Source: JAGVSZ01 sp019137045
GTDB taxonomy: Bacteria; Pseudomonadota; Gammaproteobacteria; Burkholderiales; SG8-39
Length of the DNA stretch: 64,000 nucleotides
Direction of reading: 5' to 3'
Assembly (NCBI GenBank): GCA_046347635.1
Contig: JAXMFT010000001.1
Location: 434,001 to 498,000, forward strand
The translations under genes and the position numbers were made by a program. The notes beneath the pieces were generated by a model. The model had not been told where the DNA came from and searched no databases. It saw only the letters and a program-made list of their open reading frames with translations. This document shows positions 1 through 8,898 of the stretch, one piece after another. Position 1 is the stretch's first letter. Every line of letters begins with the position of its first letter.

Positions 1-282
1 GAGATGCGCGATCGGGTGAGCCCGGGCATCGACCGGGTGAAGGCGGGCGCGGTCGAGGAAGGCGGCCGGCTCCTCGAGCAGGCGGTCGGCGCGCTGCTCG
101 GGCGCGGCGCGGGCGCGGTCGTCCTCGGCTGCACCGAGGTTCCGGTCGCGCTCGACCGGATCGGCTCGCCGCTGCGCGCGCGGTGCGTGGATGCGACCGC
201 CGCGCTCGCCCGCGCCTGCGTCGAGTGGTGGCGGCGGTCCGTCGACGCGCGGCGCTTGGACAAGCCGACCGGGACTGCCTAG
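1..282 (+). CDS. Aspartate/glutamate racemase family protein, C-terminal part
   Basis: The reading frame is open from the window edge, so only the last ~93 residues are seen. The segment VVLGCTEVPVAL carries the GCTE motif that supplies the second catalytic cysteine of the Asp/Glu/hydantoin racemase superfamily, cofactor-independent enzymes that invert or isomerise with a Cys pair. The first cysteine lies outside the window. The TAG stop at 280-282 is itself part of a putative -10 box for the glutamate transporter downstream. Exact substrate (aspartate, glutamate, hydantoin, maleate) cannot be decided from the fragment. Confidence 0.8.
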   Translation, partial: EMRDRVSPGIDRVKAGAVEEGGRLLEQAVGALLGRGAGAVVLGCTEVPVALDRIGSPLRARCVDATAALARACVEWWRRSVDARRLDKPTGTA

Positions 283-285
283 AAT
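256..285 (+). promoter_or_regulatory. Putative sigma70 promoter for gltIJKL
   Basis: A TTGGAC -35-like box (256-261), an 18-bp spacer and a TAGAAT -10 box (280-285) precede gltI by about 78 nt. The -10 box overlaps the stop codon of the upstream racemase gene. The same TAGAAT hexamer appears before three other genes in the window, which supports it as this genome's usual -10 sequence. Start-site position is not proven. Confidence 0.5.
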
Positions 286-363
286 CCCGCCTCGCCTCGG
301 TGTCCCCGGGGCAGAACCGGCCGCCGGGACCCGCCGGCGCCCCACCACAGGAAAAGGATAGCC

Positions 364-1272
364 ATGCGCACACTCGCCCTCCCCGTCGCGGCCGCCCTCA
401 CGGCCGCGCTGGCGCTGCCGGCCGCGGCACAGGAGCTCACCGGAACCCTCAAGAAAGTCAAGGACTCGGGCACGATCACCCTCGGGCACCGCGACTCGTC
501 GATCCCGTTCTCCTACTACGACGACAAGCAGCAGGTCATCGGCTACGCGATGGACCTCTGCATGCGCATCGTGGAGGCGGTGAAGGCCGACCTGAAGCTC
601 GCGAAGCTGGACGTGAAGCTCAACCCGGTCACCTCCGCCACGCGCATCCCGCTGATGGCGAACGGGACGATCGACCTCGAGTGCGGATCCACCACCAACA
701 ACCTGGAGCGCCAGAAACAGGTCTCGTTCACGATCACGCACTTCGTCACCGCGAACCGCTACGTGGCGAAGAAGGCCTCCAACATCAACAAGCTCGAGGA
801 CCTCAAGGGCAAGACCGTCGTCTCGACCTCGGGGACCACGAACATCAAGTGGGTCACGGAAGAGAACGCCAAGCGCAACCTCGGCCTGAACATCGTGGCG
901 GCCAAGGACCACGCCGAGGCGTTCCTCATGGTCGACACCGGCCGCGCCGCGGCGTTCTTCATGGACGACATCCTGCTCTACTCGCTGGTCGCCACCTCGA
1001 AGAACCCGGGCGAGTGGATGATCGGGTCGGAGGCCTACACGGTCGAGCCGTACGGCATCATGCTGCGGCGCGAGGATCCCGCCTTCAAGAAGGTCGTGGA
1101 CAACGCGATGGTCCAGACCTACAAGAGCGGCGCGATCAACGGCATCTACGAGAAGTGGTTCCTGAAGCCGATTCCGCCGAAGGGCGTCAACCTGAACGTG
1201 CCGATGAGCGAGCAGTTCAAGCGGGTGATCGCGAACCCGACCGACTCGGGCGACCCGGCCGCCTACAAGTAG
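364..1272 (+). CDS. gltI: Glutamate/aspartate ABC transporter substrate-binding protein
   Basis: Periplasmic receptor that captures glutamate/aspartate and delivers it to GltJK. The 302-aa product starts with a Sec signal peptide ending at AAAQ (about residue 23), followed by a type II periplasmic-binding fold (SBP_bac_3) with family signatures TITLGHRDSSIPFSY, IPLMANGTIDLECGSTTNN and the hinge LKGKTVVSTSGTTN. Length matches GltI (~300 aa). A purine-rich AGGAAAAGGAT Shine-Dalgarno region lies just before the ATG. It is first in gltIJKL and is separated from gltJ by a strong terminator-like hairpin, so it is probably made in excess over the membrane subunits, as is common for receptors. Confidence 0.93.
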   Translation: MRTLALPVAAALTAALALPAAAQELTGTLKKVKDSGTITLGHRDSSIPFSYYDDKQQVIGYAMDLCMRIVEAVKADLKLAKLDVKLNPVTSATRIPLMANGTIDLECGSTTNNLERQKQVSFTITHFVTANRYVAKKASNINKLEDLKGKTVVSTSGTTNIKWVTEENAKRNLGLNIVAAKDHAEAFLMVDTGRAAAFFMDDILLYSLVATSKNPGEWMIGSEAYTVEPYGIMLRREDPAFKKVVDNAMVQTYKSGAINGIYEKWFLKPIPPKGVNLNVPMSEQFKRVIANPTDSGDPAAYK

Positions 1273-1300
1273 TCTTCGGGCCGCGGCCCGGACGCGCATC

Positions 1301-1332
1301 GGCGAGGGGCCTGCGGGCCCCTCGCCGTTTTT
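1301..1332 (+). terminator. Rho-independent terminator/attenuator between gltI and gltJ
   Basis: Perfect 11-bp GC-rich stem (1301-1311 paired with 1316-1326), TGCG loop, then G and five T residues. It lies 29 nt after the gltI stop. Such a hairpin probably gives partial termination and 3'-end stability for the abundant receptor message while allowing some read-through into gltJKL. Confidence 0.8.
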
Positions 1333-1370
1333 CGTGGTAGCTTCGCCGCGTGCCCCGGGGAGGAGGCCGC

Positions 1371-2129
1371 GTGCAGTACAACTGGAACTGGGGCATCTTC
1401 TGGCAGCCCGCGCCCGACGGCGCCGGAACCTACATGTCCTGGCTGATCGCGGGCCTCGGCTGGACGCTCGCCACCGCGTTCGCCGCCTGGGCGATCGCGC
1501 TCGCGCTCGGCTCGGTCCTCGGCGTCGTGCGCACCACGCCCCTGCGGTGGGCGGTGCGCCTGGGCAACGCGTACGTCGAGCTCTTCCGCAACATCCCGCT
1601 CCTGGTCCAGATGTTCCTGTGGTTCTTCGTGCTGCCGGAGCTCGTGCCGGTCGCGCTCGGCACCGCGATCAAGCAGATGCCCCCGCCGTGGGCGGCGTAC
1701 GTGCCGGCGGTGCTGTGCCTCGGGTTCTACACCGCCGCGCGCGTGGCCGAGCAGGTGCGCGCGGGCATCCAGTCGCTGCCGCGCGGGCAGAACATGGCCG
1801 GCACCGCGCTCGGCCTGACGATGCCGCAGGCGTACCGCTACGTGCTGCTGCCGCAGGCCTACCGCATCGTGATGCCGCCGCTCACCTCCGAGTTCCTGAA
1901 CATCATCAAGAACTCGTCGGTCGCGCTGACGATCGGCCTGATGGAGCTCACCGCGCGCGCGCGCGCGATGCAGGAGTTCAGCTTCCAGGTGTTCGAGGCG
2001 TTCACCGCCGCGACCGTCATCTACATCCTGGTCAACATCGTGGTGGTCTTCTTCATGCGCTGGCTCGAGCGCCGGATCGCGGTGCCGGGGCTGATCGCCG
2101 CCGGCGGCGCGCCGCAGGCGGGGCACTAG
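1371..2129 (+). CDS. gltJ: Glutamate/aspartate ABC transporter permease GltJ
   Basis: Inner-membrane permease of the HisM/GltJ type that forms a heterodimeric channel with GltK. The GTG start at 1371 is chosen because the product then begins VQYNWNWGIF, the typical GltJ N-terminus, with an AGGAGG Shine-Dalgarno 5 nt upstream; an in-frame GTG at 1350 would add seven unsupported residues. Hydrophobic segments and the EAA-like loop (RAGIQSLPRGQNMAGTALGL) that contacts the ATPase are visible. Product ~252 aa. It follows the gltI terminator and is 12 nt before gltK. Confidence 0.92.
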   Translation: MQYNWNWGIFWQPAPDGAGTYMSWLIAGLGWTLATAFAAWAIALALGSVLGVVRTTPLRWAVRLGNAYVELFRNIPLLVQMFLWFFVLPELVPVALGTAIKQMPPPWAAYVPAVLCLGFYTAARVAEQVRAGIQSLPRGQNMAGTALGLTMPQAYRYVLLPQAYRIVMPPLTSEFLNIIKNSSVALTIGLMELTARARAMQEFSFQVFEAFTAATVIYILVNIVVVFFMRWLERRIAVPGLIAAGGAPQAGH

Positions 2130-2141
2130 GAAGGCGCCGCG

Positions 2142-2840
2142 GTGTTCGCCGGCTTCGACTGGGACGTCATCCAGCGCTCCGCCGGGTACCTCTTCCGGGA
2201 GGGCATGACCTTCACCGTCACGCTGACGGTGCTGGCGATGTCCGGCGGCATCGTGCTCGGCACGGCGCTCGCGATGATGCGGCTCTCGAGCGTCAAGCCG
2301 CTCGCGCTGCTCGCCGGCGGCTACGTGAACCTGATGCGCTCGGTGCCGCTGCTGCTGGTGATCTTCTGGTTCTACTTCCTGGTGCCCTACATCGGCGCGT
2401 GGGTCATCGGCGCGAAGCAGCCGGTGCAGGTCGGCGCGATCCTCTCCTCGGTGATCACCTTCACCCTGTTCGAGGCGGCGTACTACTGCGAGATCATGCG
2501 CGCGGGCATCCAGTCGATCCCGCGCGGCCAGGTGTGGGCGGGCTACGCGCTCGGCCTCAACTACTGGCAGACGATGGGCACGGTCGTGCTGCCGCAGGCG
2601 TTCCGCAACATGCTGCCGGTGCTGCTCACCCAGACGATCATCCTGTTCCAGGACACTTCCCTCGTGTACGTGCTGTCGATCACCGACTTCCTCGGCGCGG
2701 CCGCGAAGGTCGCGCAGCGCGACGGGCGGCTGGTGGAGATGTACCTGTTCGTCGCGGTGGTCTACTTCATCATCAGTTTCTTCCTGTCCCACCAGGTCAA
2801 GCGGCTGCAGGCGAAACTCGCCGTGCCCGGCCGGATGTGA
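2142..2840 (+). CDS. gltK: Glutamate/aspartate ABC transporter permease GltK
   Basis: Second permease subunit of the transporter, 232 aa from a GTG start, beginning MFAGFDWDVIQRS as in GltK proteins. It has several membrane-spanning segments and the EAA loop RAGIQSIPRGQVWAGYALGL that docks on the ATPase. AGGAAGG at 2129-2135 serves as ribosome-binding site. Thirteen nt separate it from gltL. Function follows from family and operon context; substrate preference (Glu versus Asp) is not visible. Confidence 0.92.
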   Translation: MFAGFDWDVIQRSAGYLFREGMTFTVTLTVLAMSGGIVLGTALAMMRLSSVKPLALLAGGYVNLMRSVPLLLVIFWFYFLVPYIGAWVIGAKQPVQVGAILSSVITFTLFEAAYYCEIMRAGIQSIPRGQVWAGYALGLNYWQTMGTVVLPQAFRNMLPVLLTQTIILFQDTSLVYVLSITDFLGAAAKVAQRDGRLVEMYLFVAVVYFIISFFLSHQVKRLQAKLAVPGRM

Positions 2841-2853
2841 GCGGAGCCTCCCC

Positions 2854-3586
<733 letters not shown>

Positions 3587-3594
3587 CGTCGCCG

Positions 3595-3612
3595 GGCCGC
3601 CGCGCGGCGGCC
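3595..3612 (+). terminator. GC-rich hairpin after gltL (no U-tract)
   Basis: An 18-nt perfect palindrome (7-bp stem, GCGC loop) begins 9 nt after the inferred gltL stop. It lacks a T-run, so it is at best a transcript-end stabiliser or weak terminator. Called only because of its position and perfect symmetry. Confidence 0.35.
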
Positions 3613-3641
3613 TGCGCACACCACGCGCCCGGCAGTAGAAT
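3613..3641 (+). promoter_or_regulatory. Putative promoter for the NarXL-like pair
   Basis: TAGAAT at 3636-3641 preceded at 17 bp by TGCGCA (3613-3618), 40 nt upstream of the sensor-kinase start. The -35 box is weak; the -10 box matches the recurring TAGAAT of this window. Confidence 0.4.
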
Positions 3642-3680
3642 CACCCGGCGCCGGGCCGCCCGCCGACCCGGCGCCCCCGG

Positions 3681-4886
3681 GTGGCCGAGACCGCGACGAC
3701 CGAGCACGAGACCGCCGACGCGCGCGGGAGCTACAAGCTCCAGGCGCTGCGCGTGCTCTCCGAGGTCACCACGAGCCTCGCGGGCGAGCACGACATCGAG
3801 GCGCTGCTCGGCCGCTTCCTCGGGACGATGATGCGGCTCGCCGGCGCCACGGCCGGCGCGGTGCGCGTGGCCGCCTCGGGCGGCGCGCACCTGCGCCTGG
3901 TCGCCGCGGTCGGGCTGCCGCCGGAAGTCTCCGAGCGCGAGCGGCTCGTCGACCTCGACTGCGGCGCATGCGGCATCGCGATGCGCGAGGGCGAGGCGCG
4001 CGAGATCCGCGGCCTGGAACCCTGCTTCGCGCGCACCGGCCTGCCCTACTTCCGCGACTGCTGCAGCATGGTGGTCGTGCCGCTGCGCTACCAGGGCCGC
4101 ATCCTCGGCACCTACAACCTCTTCCTCGCCACGCCGGGGACGATTCCCGAGGAGGTGGCGCTGCTCTTCGGCTCGATCGGCGAGCACCTCGGCATGGCGC
4201 TCGAGAACGCGCGCCTCGAGCGCGAGAACCTGCGCATGACGCTCACCCGCGAGCGCCAGCTCATGGCGAACGAGGTGCACGACTCGCTCGCCCAGACCCT
4301 CGCCTACATCAAGATGCGGCTCGCGGTGGCGCAGGAATCGCTCGCCGCGGGCGAGCGCGACCGCACCGGCAAGTACCTCGGCGACATCCGCCAGGCGCTC
4401 GACACCGCCTACGGCGACCTGCGCGAGCTGCTCGGGCAGTTCCGCAGCCGCATGGACCCGCTCGGCCTCGTGCCCGCGCTCGAGCGGCTGCCGGAGACCT
4501 TCGCCGACCGCACCGGCATCGCGCTCCAGTTCGCGAACGAGGTGCCCGACCTCGCGCTCACCGCCGACCAGGAGGTGCAGGTCTATCACATCGTGCAGGA
4601 GGCGCTCGCCAACGTGACGCGCCACTCGGGCGCGCGGCGCGCGCGGCTCGCGCTGCGCGAGCGCGGCGACGAGATCGAGGTGACGGTCGAGGACGACGGG
4701 CTCGGCTTCTTCGCGCCCGGCGGTCCCCCCGACGAGCACCCGCAACGCGCCCGTCATCTCGGCATCGGGATCATGCGCGAGCGCGCGCAGCGCCTCGGCG
4801 GACGCATCGAGACCGCCAACCTCCCGCAAGGGGGTGCGCGCGTGCAGCTCGTTTTCCCCCGGCGCGCGGCGCCGGCGGCCGCATGA
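3681..4886 (+). CDS. NarX-type GAF-domain sensor histidine kinase
   Basis: Predicted soluble HisKA_3-family kinase, 401 aa, GTG start. A GAF domain occupies about residues 20-180, followed by a dimerisation/phosphoacceptor helix with His200 in NEVHDSLAQTLAY and a HATPase_c domain with the N-box (HIVQEALANVTRHSGA), G1 box (DDGLGF) and a final GIGIMRERAQRLGG. The GAF domain has five cysteines (CGACG, PCF, DCC), resembling the central cysteine module of NarX-like sensors, which suggests redox or metal/Fe-S sensing. No N-terminal membrane segments are present, so it looks like a truncated, cytoplasmic NarX. It overlaps the response regulator by 4 nt (ATGA). Substrate signal unknown. Confidence 0.85.
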   Translation: MAETATTEHETADARGSYKLQALRVLSEVTTSLAGEHDIEALLGRFLGTMMRLAGATAGAVRVAASGGAHLRLVAAVGLPPEVSERERLVDLDCGACGIAMREGEAREIRGLEPCFARTGLPYFRDCCSMVVVPLRYQGRILGTYNLFLATPGTIPEEVALLFGSIGEHLGMALENARLERENLRMTLTRERQLMANEVHDSLAQTLAYIKMRLAVAQESLAAGERDRTGKYLGDIRQALDTAYGDLRELLGQFRSRMDPLGLVPALERLPETFADRTGIALQFANEVPDLALTADQEVQVYHIVQEALANVTRHSGARRARLALRERGDEIEVTVEDDGLGFFAPGGPPDEHPQRARHLGIGIMRERAQRLGGRIETANLPQGGARVQLVFPRRAAPAAA

Positions 4887-5554
4887 GCACCTCGATCCGC
4901 GTCGTCCTCGCCGACGATCACACGCTCTTCCGCAAGGGCCTCGCGGAGCTGATCCACGGCCGCGCGGGCATCGAGCTCGTCGGCGCCGCGGGCAGCGTCG
5001 AGGAGGCGGCCGCGCTCGTGCGCGCGCGCACCCCCGACGTCGTGATCGCCGACCTGAACATGCCGCCGCACGGCGGCCTCGGGCTCCTGCGCCGCCTCCA
5101 GCAGGAGGGCTGGCAGGGCGTCGCGCTCGTGCTGACGGTGAGCGACTCCGAGGAGGACCTCGCCGGCGCGCTCGCGGCCGGGGCGCGCGGCTACCTGCTG
5201 AAGGACATGGAGCCCGAGGACGTCGTCGACGCGATCCATCGCGCCGCGCGCGGCGAGACCGTGGTCGCGCCCGCGATGACGCTGAAGCTGGTGAACCTGT
5301 TGCAGCCGCGGCGCGAGTCGGCCGCGCGCGAGAACCTGCTCGCGCAGCTGACCGCGCGCGAGCGCGAGATCCTCGAGCACCTGGCGAGCGGGCTGTCCAA
5401 CAAGGCGATCGCGCGCGCGCTCGACATCAGCTACGACACGGTCAAGCTGCACGTGCGCCACATCCTCGCCAAGCTCAACCTGACCTCGCGCGTGGAGGCC
5501 GCGGTGTTCGCCGTCAAGCACCGCGCCGCGCCGCCGCGTCCGGCGCCGAAGTGA
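4883..5554 (+). CDS. NarL/FixJ-family response regulator
   Basis: Cognate regulator of the preceding kinase, 223 aa. The receiver domain has the acidic pair DDH at 11-13, phosphoacceptor Asp57 in VVIADLNMP, and the LTVSD and LLKDM switch/lysine regions. The C-terminal LuxR-type helix-turn-helix (LTAREREILEHLASGLSNKA, then VKLHVRHILAKL) binds DNA. The start ATG overlaps the kinase stop codon. Targets are not shown; the dsr promoter array of TACCC/GGGTA half-sites 13 kb away resembles NarL-type heptamer cores only loosely. Confidence 0.88.
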   Translation: MSTSIRVVLADDHTLFRKGLAELIHGRAGIELVGAAGSVEEAAALVRARTPDVVIADLNMPPHGGLGLLRRLQQEGWQGVALVLTVSDSEEDLAGALAAGARGYLLKDMEPEDVVDAIHRAARGETVVAPAMTLKLVNLLQPRRESAARENLLAQLTAREREILEHLASGLSNKAIARALDISYDTVKLHVRHILAKLNLTSRVEAAVFAVKHRAAPPRPAPK

Positions 5555-5719
5555 GCGCGGCCGCGACGCGCTGCGGCGCGCGCGCTCTTCCCGGCTAGTC
5601 TCCGGCGGCGAAGTGTCGCGGCGCGATCGGGACGCTCGGTCGCGGGCGGCGGGCGCTCGCGTTCCGACCCGGCGTCCGCGGCCGCTCGGCCGGGGCGCCG
5701 GGCTCGCGCCGACGCGCCG

Positions 5720-6112
5720 TCAGAGCCACTGCCGGAGCTCGATGTGATTGCCGTCCGGGTCGCGGATCTCGGCCCGGGCGTACCGCTCCCGCTGCTTGGG
5801 GCCCCACACCGGCTCGATGCCCTGCGCGGCGAGGTGAGCGAGCGCACGCTGCATGTCCTCGACCTCGAGCGCCATCATCCGGTAGCCGAGGCGCTCGCCG
5901 CGCGACGCGGGCCCCGGCCGCGCCTCCGGATAGCACATCAGCTCGACCGTCGTCCCGCCGAGATCGAGGTACACGAGGTCGAGCGGTCCGAGCGGCGTCC
6001 CCGAAACGCGGTCGCGCGCGCGCACCGCGAACCCGAGCACGTCCGTGTAGAAGCGGGTCGTCTCCTCCAGCCGGCCGGTGACGAGCTCGATGTGGTCGAT
6101 GCGCTTGAACAT
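5720..6112 (-). CDS. VOC (glyoxalase/bleomycin-resistance) family protein
   Basis: Small metal-dependent enzyme of the vicinal-oxygen-chelate superfamily, 130 aa, one beta-alpha-beta-beta-beta pair. It begins MFKRIDHIELVTGRLEET with the first metal-ligand His and ends RDPDGNHIELRQWL, the typical closing motif with metal-ligand Glu. GAGGAGG precedes the ATG. It stands alone between the two-component pair and dsrN on the dsr strand, 199 nt beyond dsrN, occupying the place where dsrR/dsrS lie in some sulfur oxidisers. Reaction (glyoxalase I, dioxygenase, epimerase) cannot be assigned. Confidence 0.8.
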   Translation of the reverse strand: MFKRIDHIELVTGRLEETTRFYTDVLGFAVRARDRVSGTPLGPLDLVYLDLGGTTVELMCYPEARPGPASRGERLGYRMMALEVEDMQRALAHLAAQGIEPVWGPKQRERYARAEIRDPDGNHIELRQWL

Positions 6113-6311
6113 GGTCGCGGCCTCCTCGTCTCGCGGATTCCCTCCGATGGTAGTCGAAGCGACCGCCTCCGCGCGCCCGCCGGGGAGCGCTGCCCGGGCG
6201 GCCCCGCGCGGCGCGGGATCCGCCGCCGCGGAAGCGGGCGCTCACCCGTCGCGACGAACGCCGTGCCGCTCTTGCTCGCGGCGGGCGTCGGCGTGAACGG
6301 GCACGGCCGGC

Positions 6312-7694
6312 TCATGCCGCCCGCGCCCGGAATGCCGCGCCGCGCACGAACGCGGTGAAGCGTCCGGCCCAGTCGCACGCGCCCGTGCTGCGGAGGTGCG
6401 CGTACGAAGCGAGCAGGTTGCCGCGCACGATGCCGTCGTGCGCGCCGTCGGTGCCGTGGCCTCGCTCCACGCGGTAGGCGAAGGCGGTGCCCGGCGCGAG
6501 GTGCTCCAGGCTCGAGTAGTGGAACTCGTGGCACGCGACCGGCGCGCCGCCGGGCCACGGGTGCGCGGCGGTCTCGGCGAGCCGCACGTAGCCGCGGCCG
6601 ACCGGCCGCTCGTGCATCACCGCGTCGCCGGGGATCGCGCCCACCATCTCGCGCCGCTCGCCGCGCCACGCGAGCGAGCGCGCGAGGTACATCAGCCCGC
6701 CGCACTCGGCGTAGGTCGGGAGCCCCGCCTCGATCGCGCGCCGCAGCGCGGCGCGCAGCGGCGCGTTCGCCTCGAGCTCCGCCATGAAGCACTCGGGGAA
6801 CCCGCCGCCGAGGAAGAGCCCGTCCACGTCCGGCAGGCGCGCGTCGCGCAGCGCGTCGAACGGGACGAGCGTCGCGCCCGCGCGCGCGAACGCGTCGAGG
6901 TCGTCGGCGTAGTAGAAGCCGAACGCGCGGTCGCGGGCGATGCCGATGCGCACCCGCTCGCCGCCGCGCGCAGGGAGCGGCGCCGGCGGCGCGAGCCGCG
7001 CTTCCGCGCGCGTCGCGGCCAGCAGCCGGTCGAGGTCCACCTGGGCTTCGACCGCGGACGCGATGGCGGCGATGCGCGCCTGCGCGGCCGCGGCCTCGTT
7101 CGCCGGCATCAGCCCGAGGTGGCGCTCCGCGATCGCGAGCCGCGGGTCCTCGTGCACCGCGCCGAGCACCGGCACGTCGGTGTAGTGCTCGATCACCGCG
7201 CGCAGCTTCGCCTCGTGGCGCGGGCCGCCCAGCCGGTTGAGGACCACGCCGGCGAGCGCGAGCGAGCGGTCGAACGCCTGGTAGCCGAGGATGAGCGGCG
7301 CGATCCCGCGCGTCATGCCGCGGGCGTCGAGCACCAGCACCACCGGCAGGCCGAGGAGCCGGGCGAGCGCGGCGTTGCTGTTCGTGCCCTGGAGGTCGAG
7401 CCCGTCGTAGAGGCCCTTGTTGCCCTCCACCAGGCACACGTCGGCGCCGGCGCCGTGGCGCGCGAACTCGCGCACCAGCTCGTCGCGCGGCGTGACGTGG
7501 AAATCGAGGTTGCGGCAGGCGCGGCCGCTCGCGGCGCCGAGCCACAGCGGGTCGATGTAGTCGGGGCCCTTCTTGAAGGGCTGCACCGCGCGCCCGCGGC
7601 GCGCGAACGCCGCGGCGAGCCCGAGGGCGACGGTGGTCTTCCCCGAGGACTTGTGGGCGGCCGAGACGAGCAGGCGGGAGGCGGAGGCCGTCAT
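6312..7694 (-). CDS. dsrN: DsrN, siroheme amidase (CbiA/CobB-like)
   Basis: Glutamine-dependent ATP-using amidase that converts siroheme to siro(heme)amide for DsrAB. The N-terminal dethiobiotin-synthetase-like domain has the P-loop region SAAHKSSGKTTVALGLA, and the C-terminal class I glutamine amidotransferase domain has the catalytic cysteine in TYAECGGLMYLA and a later His (CHEFHYSSLE). Sequence alone would be called cobyrinate a,c-diamide synthase; position at the end of dsrABEFHCMKLJOP, with no other cobalamin genes visible, makes DsrN the better call. An ATG at 7694 with GAGG upstream is preferred; a GTG at 7700 would overlap the dsrP stop by 4 nt. Confidence 0.9.
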   Translation of the reverse strand: MTASASRLLVSAAHKSSGKTTVALGLAAAFARRGRAVQPFKKGPDYIDPLWLGAASGRACRNLDFHVTPRDELVREFARHGAGADVCLVEGNKGLYDGLDLQGTNSNAALARLLGLPVVLVLDARGMTRGIAPLILGYQAFDRSLALAGVVLNRLGGPRHEAKLRAVIEHYTDVPVLGAVHEDPRLAIAERHLGLMPANEAAAAQARIAAIASAVEAQVDLDRLLAATRAEARLAPPAPLPARGGERVRIGIARDRAFGFYYADDLDAFARAGATLVPFDALRDARLPDVDGLFLGGGFPECFMAELEANAPLRAALRRAIEAGLPTYAECGGLMYLARSLAWRGERREMVGAIPGDAVMHERPVGRGYVRLAETAAHPWPGGAPVACHEFHYSSLEHLAPGTAFAYRVERGHGTDGAHDGIVRGNLLASYAHLRSTGACDWAGRFTAFVRGAAFRARAA

Positions 7695-7696
7695 CG

Positions 7697-8893
7697 TCAC
7701 CTCGACTCGGCGAGTTCGCTGCCGAGGCGTGCGGGCAGGAACGCGACGAGCTTCACGCCGAGCGTGACCAGGATCCCCGCGACGGCGACGCCCGCGACCC
7801 CGAGCGCGACCTCGGGCGCGCTCGGCGCATACCGGTGCGCCACGCCGTCGAAGAAGCTGCTCGACGCGGCGAAGCCGGGGAAGAGCTCGAGCGGAAACGC
7901 CTGCCCGCCGATGATCGTGACGTACATCTGCGCGAGGCCCCCGAGCACGACGAGCGCGGCCGCGACCGCGATCGCGCCGCGGGTCGCGCCGAGCCGCGGG
8001 TGCGCGAGGAGCGCCATCGGCACGAGGCTGCCGAGGAGGACCTGGCCGCCCCAGAAGGCGAGCGGATACACGCCCCCGTCCACCAGGATGAAGCGCACGT
8101 ACGCGCCCTGCCTGGCGAGGTACAGGTTGGTCAGGTGGTGGACCGCGGCGAAGTACAGCGCCGCGGCGATGAAGACGACGAGGAGGTTCTTGAGCCGCGC
8201 AAGCACCGCCGGCGCGAGCTCGCGCCCCGTCCCGCCGCAGGCCGCGAGCAGCACGATCAGGAACGCCGCGAGCCCGTACGAGAACGAAGCCGCGATGAAC
8301 ATCGGCGCGAGCAGCGCCGAGTCGTAGGCGGCGCGCGCGACGAGGAAGCCGAAGATCGAGCCGGTGCCCGTCGTGAGGACGAGACGCCAGACGAACGCGC
8401 CGAACCCGACCGCGGACGCGTAGCGGTTCAGGCGGCGCTCGAGCATCGTCCAGAGGTAGACCGCAACGAGCGCGAAGAACCCGGTGTAGAGGAAGATGTT
8501 CCAGGCGAAGATCGACTTGAAGTTGAAGTGCGTCATCGCCACCACCAGCCGGTCGGCGCGGCCGAGGTCGAGCACGAGCACCATGAGGCCGCCGGCGAGG
8601 AGCGCCACGGCGAGGAGGCCCGAGAGCGGCGCGAGCGGCTTATAGAAGCTCTTGCCGAAGACCGACGCGATCGAGGCGACGTTCAGCGCGCCGGAGGCCG
8701 CGACGATCAGGAACACCGCGAACACGTGCGGCAGGCCCCAGACGATCTGGTTGGTCATGCCGGTGACGACGTGGCCGTGGTGCTCCATGGTCCAGGCGCC
8801 GGCGAGGCCGAGCGCGGTCAGCGCGCCGAGCGCGCCGAGGAGTCCCCGGTAGCCGGGGCTGCGGCCCTCGATCGCGTGCAGCGCCGGCGTCAT
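7697..8893 (-). CDS. dsrP: DsrP, NrfD-like membrane quinone oxidoreductase subunit
   Basis: Integral membrane subunit of the DsrMKJOP transmembrane complex, 398 aa, thought to exchange electrons with the quinone pool and to partner DsrO. It has about ten hydrophobic helices and NrfD/PsrC-family features (for example FAWNIFLYTGFFALVAVYL). The ATG at 8893 gives MTPALHAIEGRS, shortly after the dsrO stop. No signal peptide, as expected. Identified by family character and its place between dsrO and dsrN. Confidence 0.92.
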   Translation of the reverse strand: MTPALHAIEGRSPGYRGLLGALGALTALGLAGAWTMEHHGHVVTGMTNQIVWGLPHVFAVFLIVAASGALNVASIASVFGKSFYKPLAPLSGLLAVALLAGGLMVLVLDLGRADRLVVAMTHFNFKSIFAWNIFLYTGFFALVAVYLWTMLERRLNRYASAVGFGAFVWRLVLTTGTGSIFGFLVARAAYDSALLAPMFIAASFSYGLAAFLIVLLAACGGTGRELAPAVLARLKNLLVVFIAAALYFAAVHHLTNLYLARQGAYVRFILVDGGVYPLAFWGGQVLLGSLVPMALLAHPRLGATRGAIAVAAALVVLGGLAQMYVTIIGGQAFPLELFPGFAASSSFFDGVAHRYAPSAPEVALGVAGVAVAGILVTLGVKLVAFLPARLGSELAESR

Positions 8894-8898
8894 CGCGG

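Noticed and set aside
6312..7694. Cobyrinate a,c-diamide synthase for cobalamin synthesis
   Set aside because: No other cobalamin genes nearby and position at the end of the dsr operon favours DsrN.
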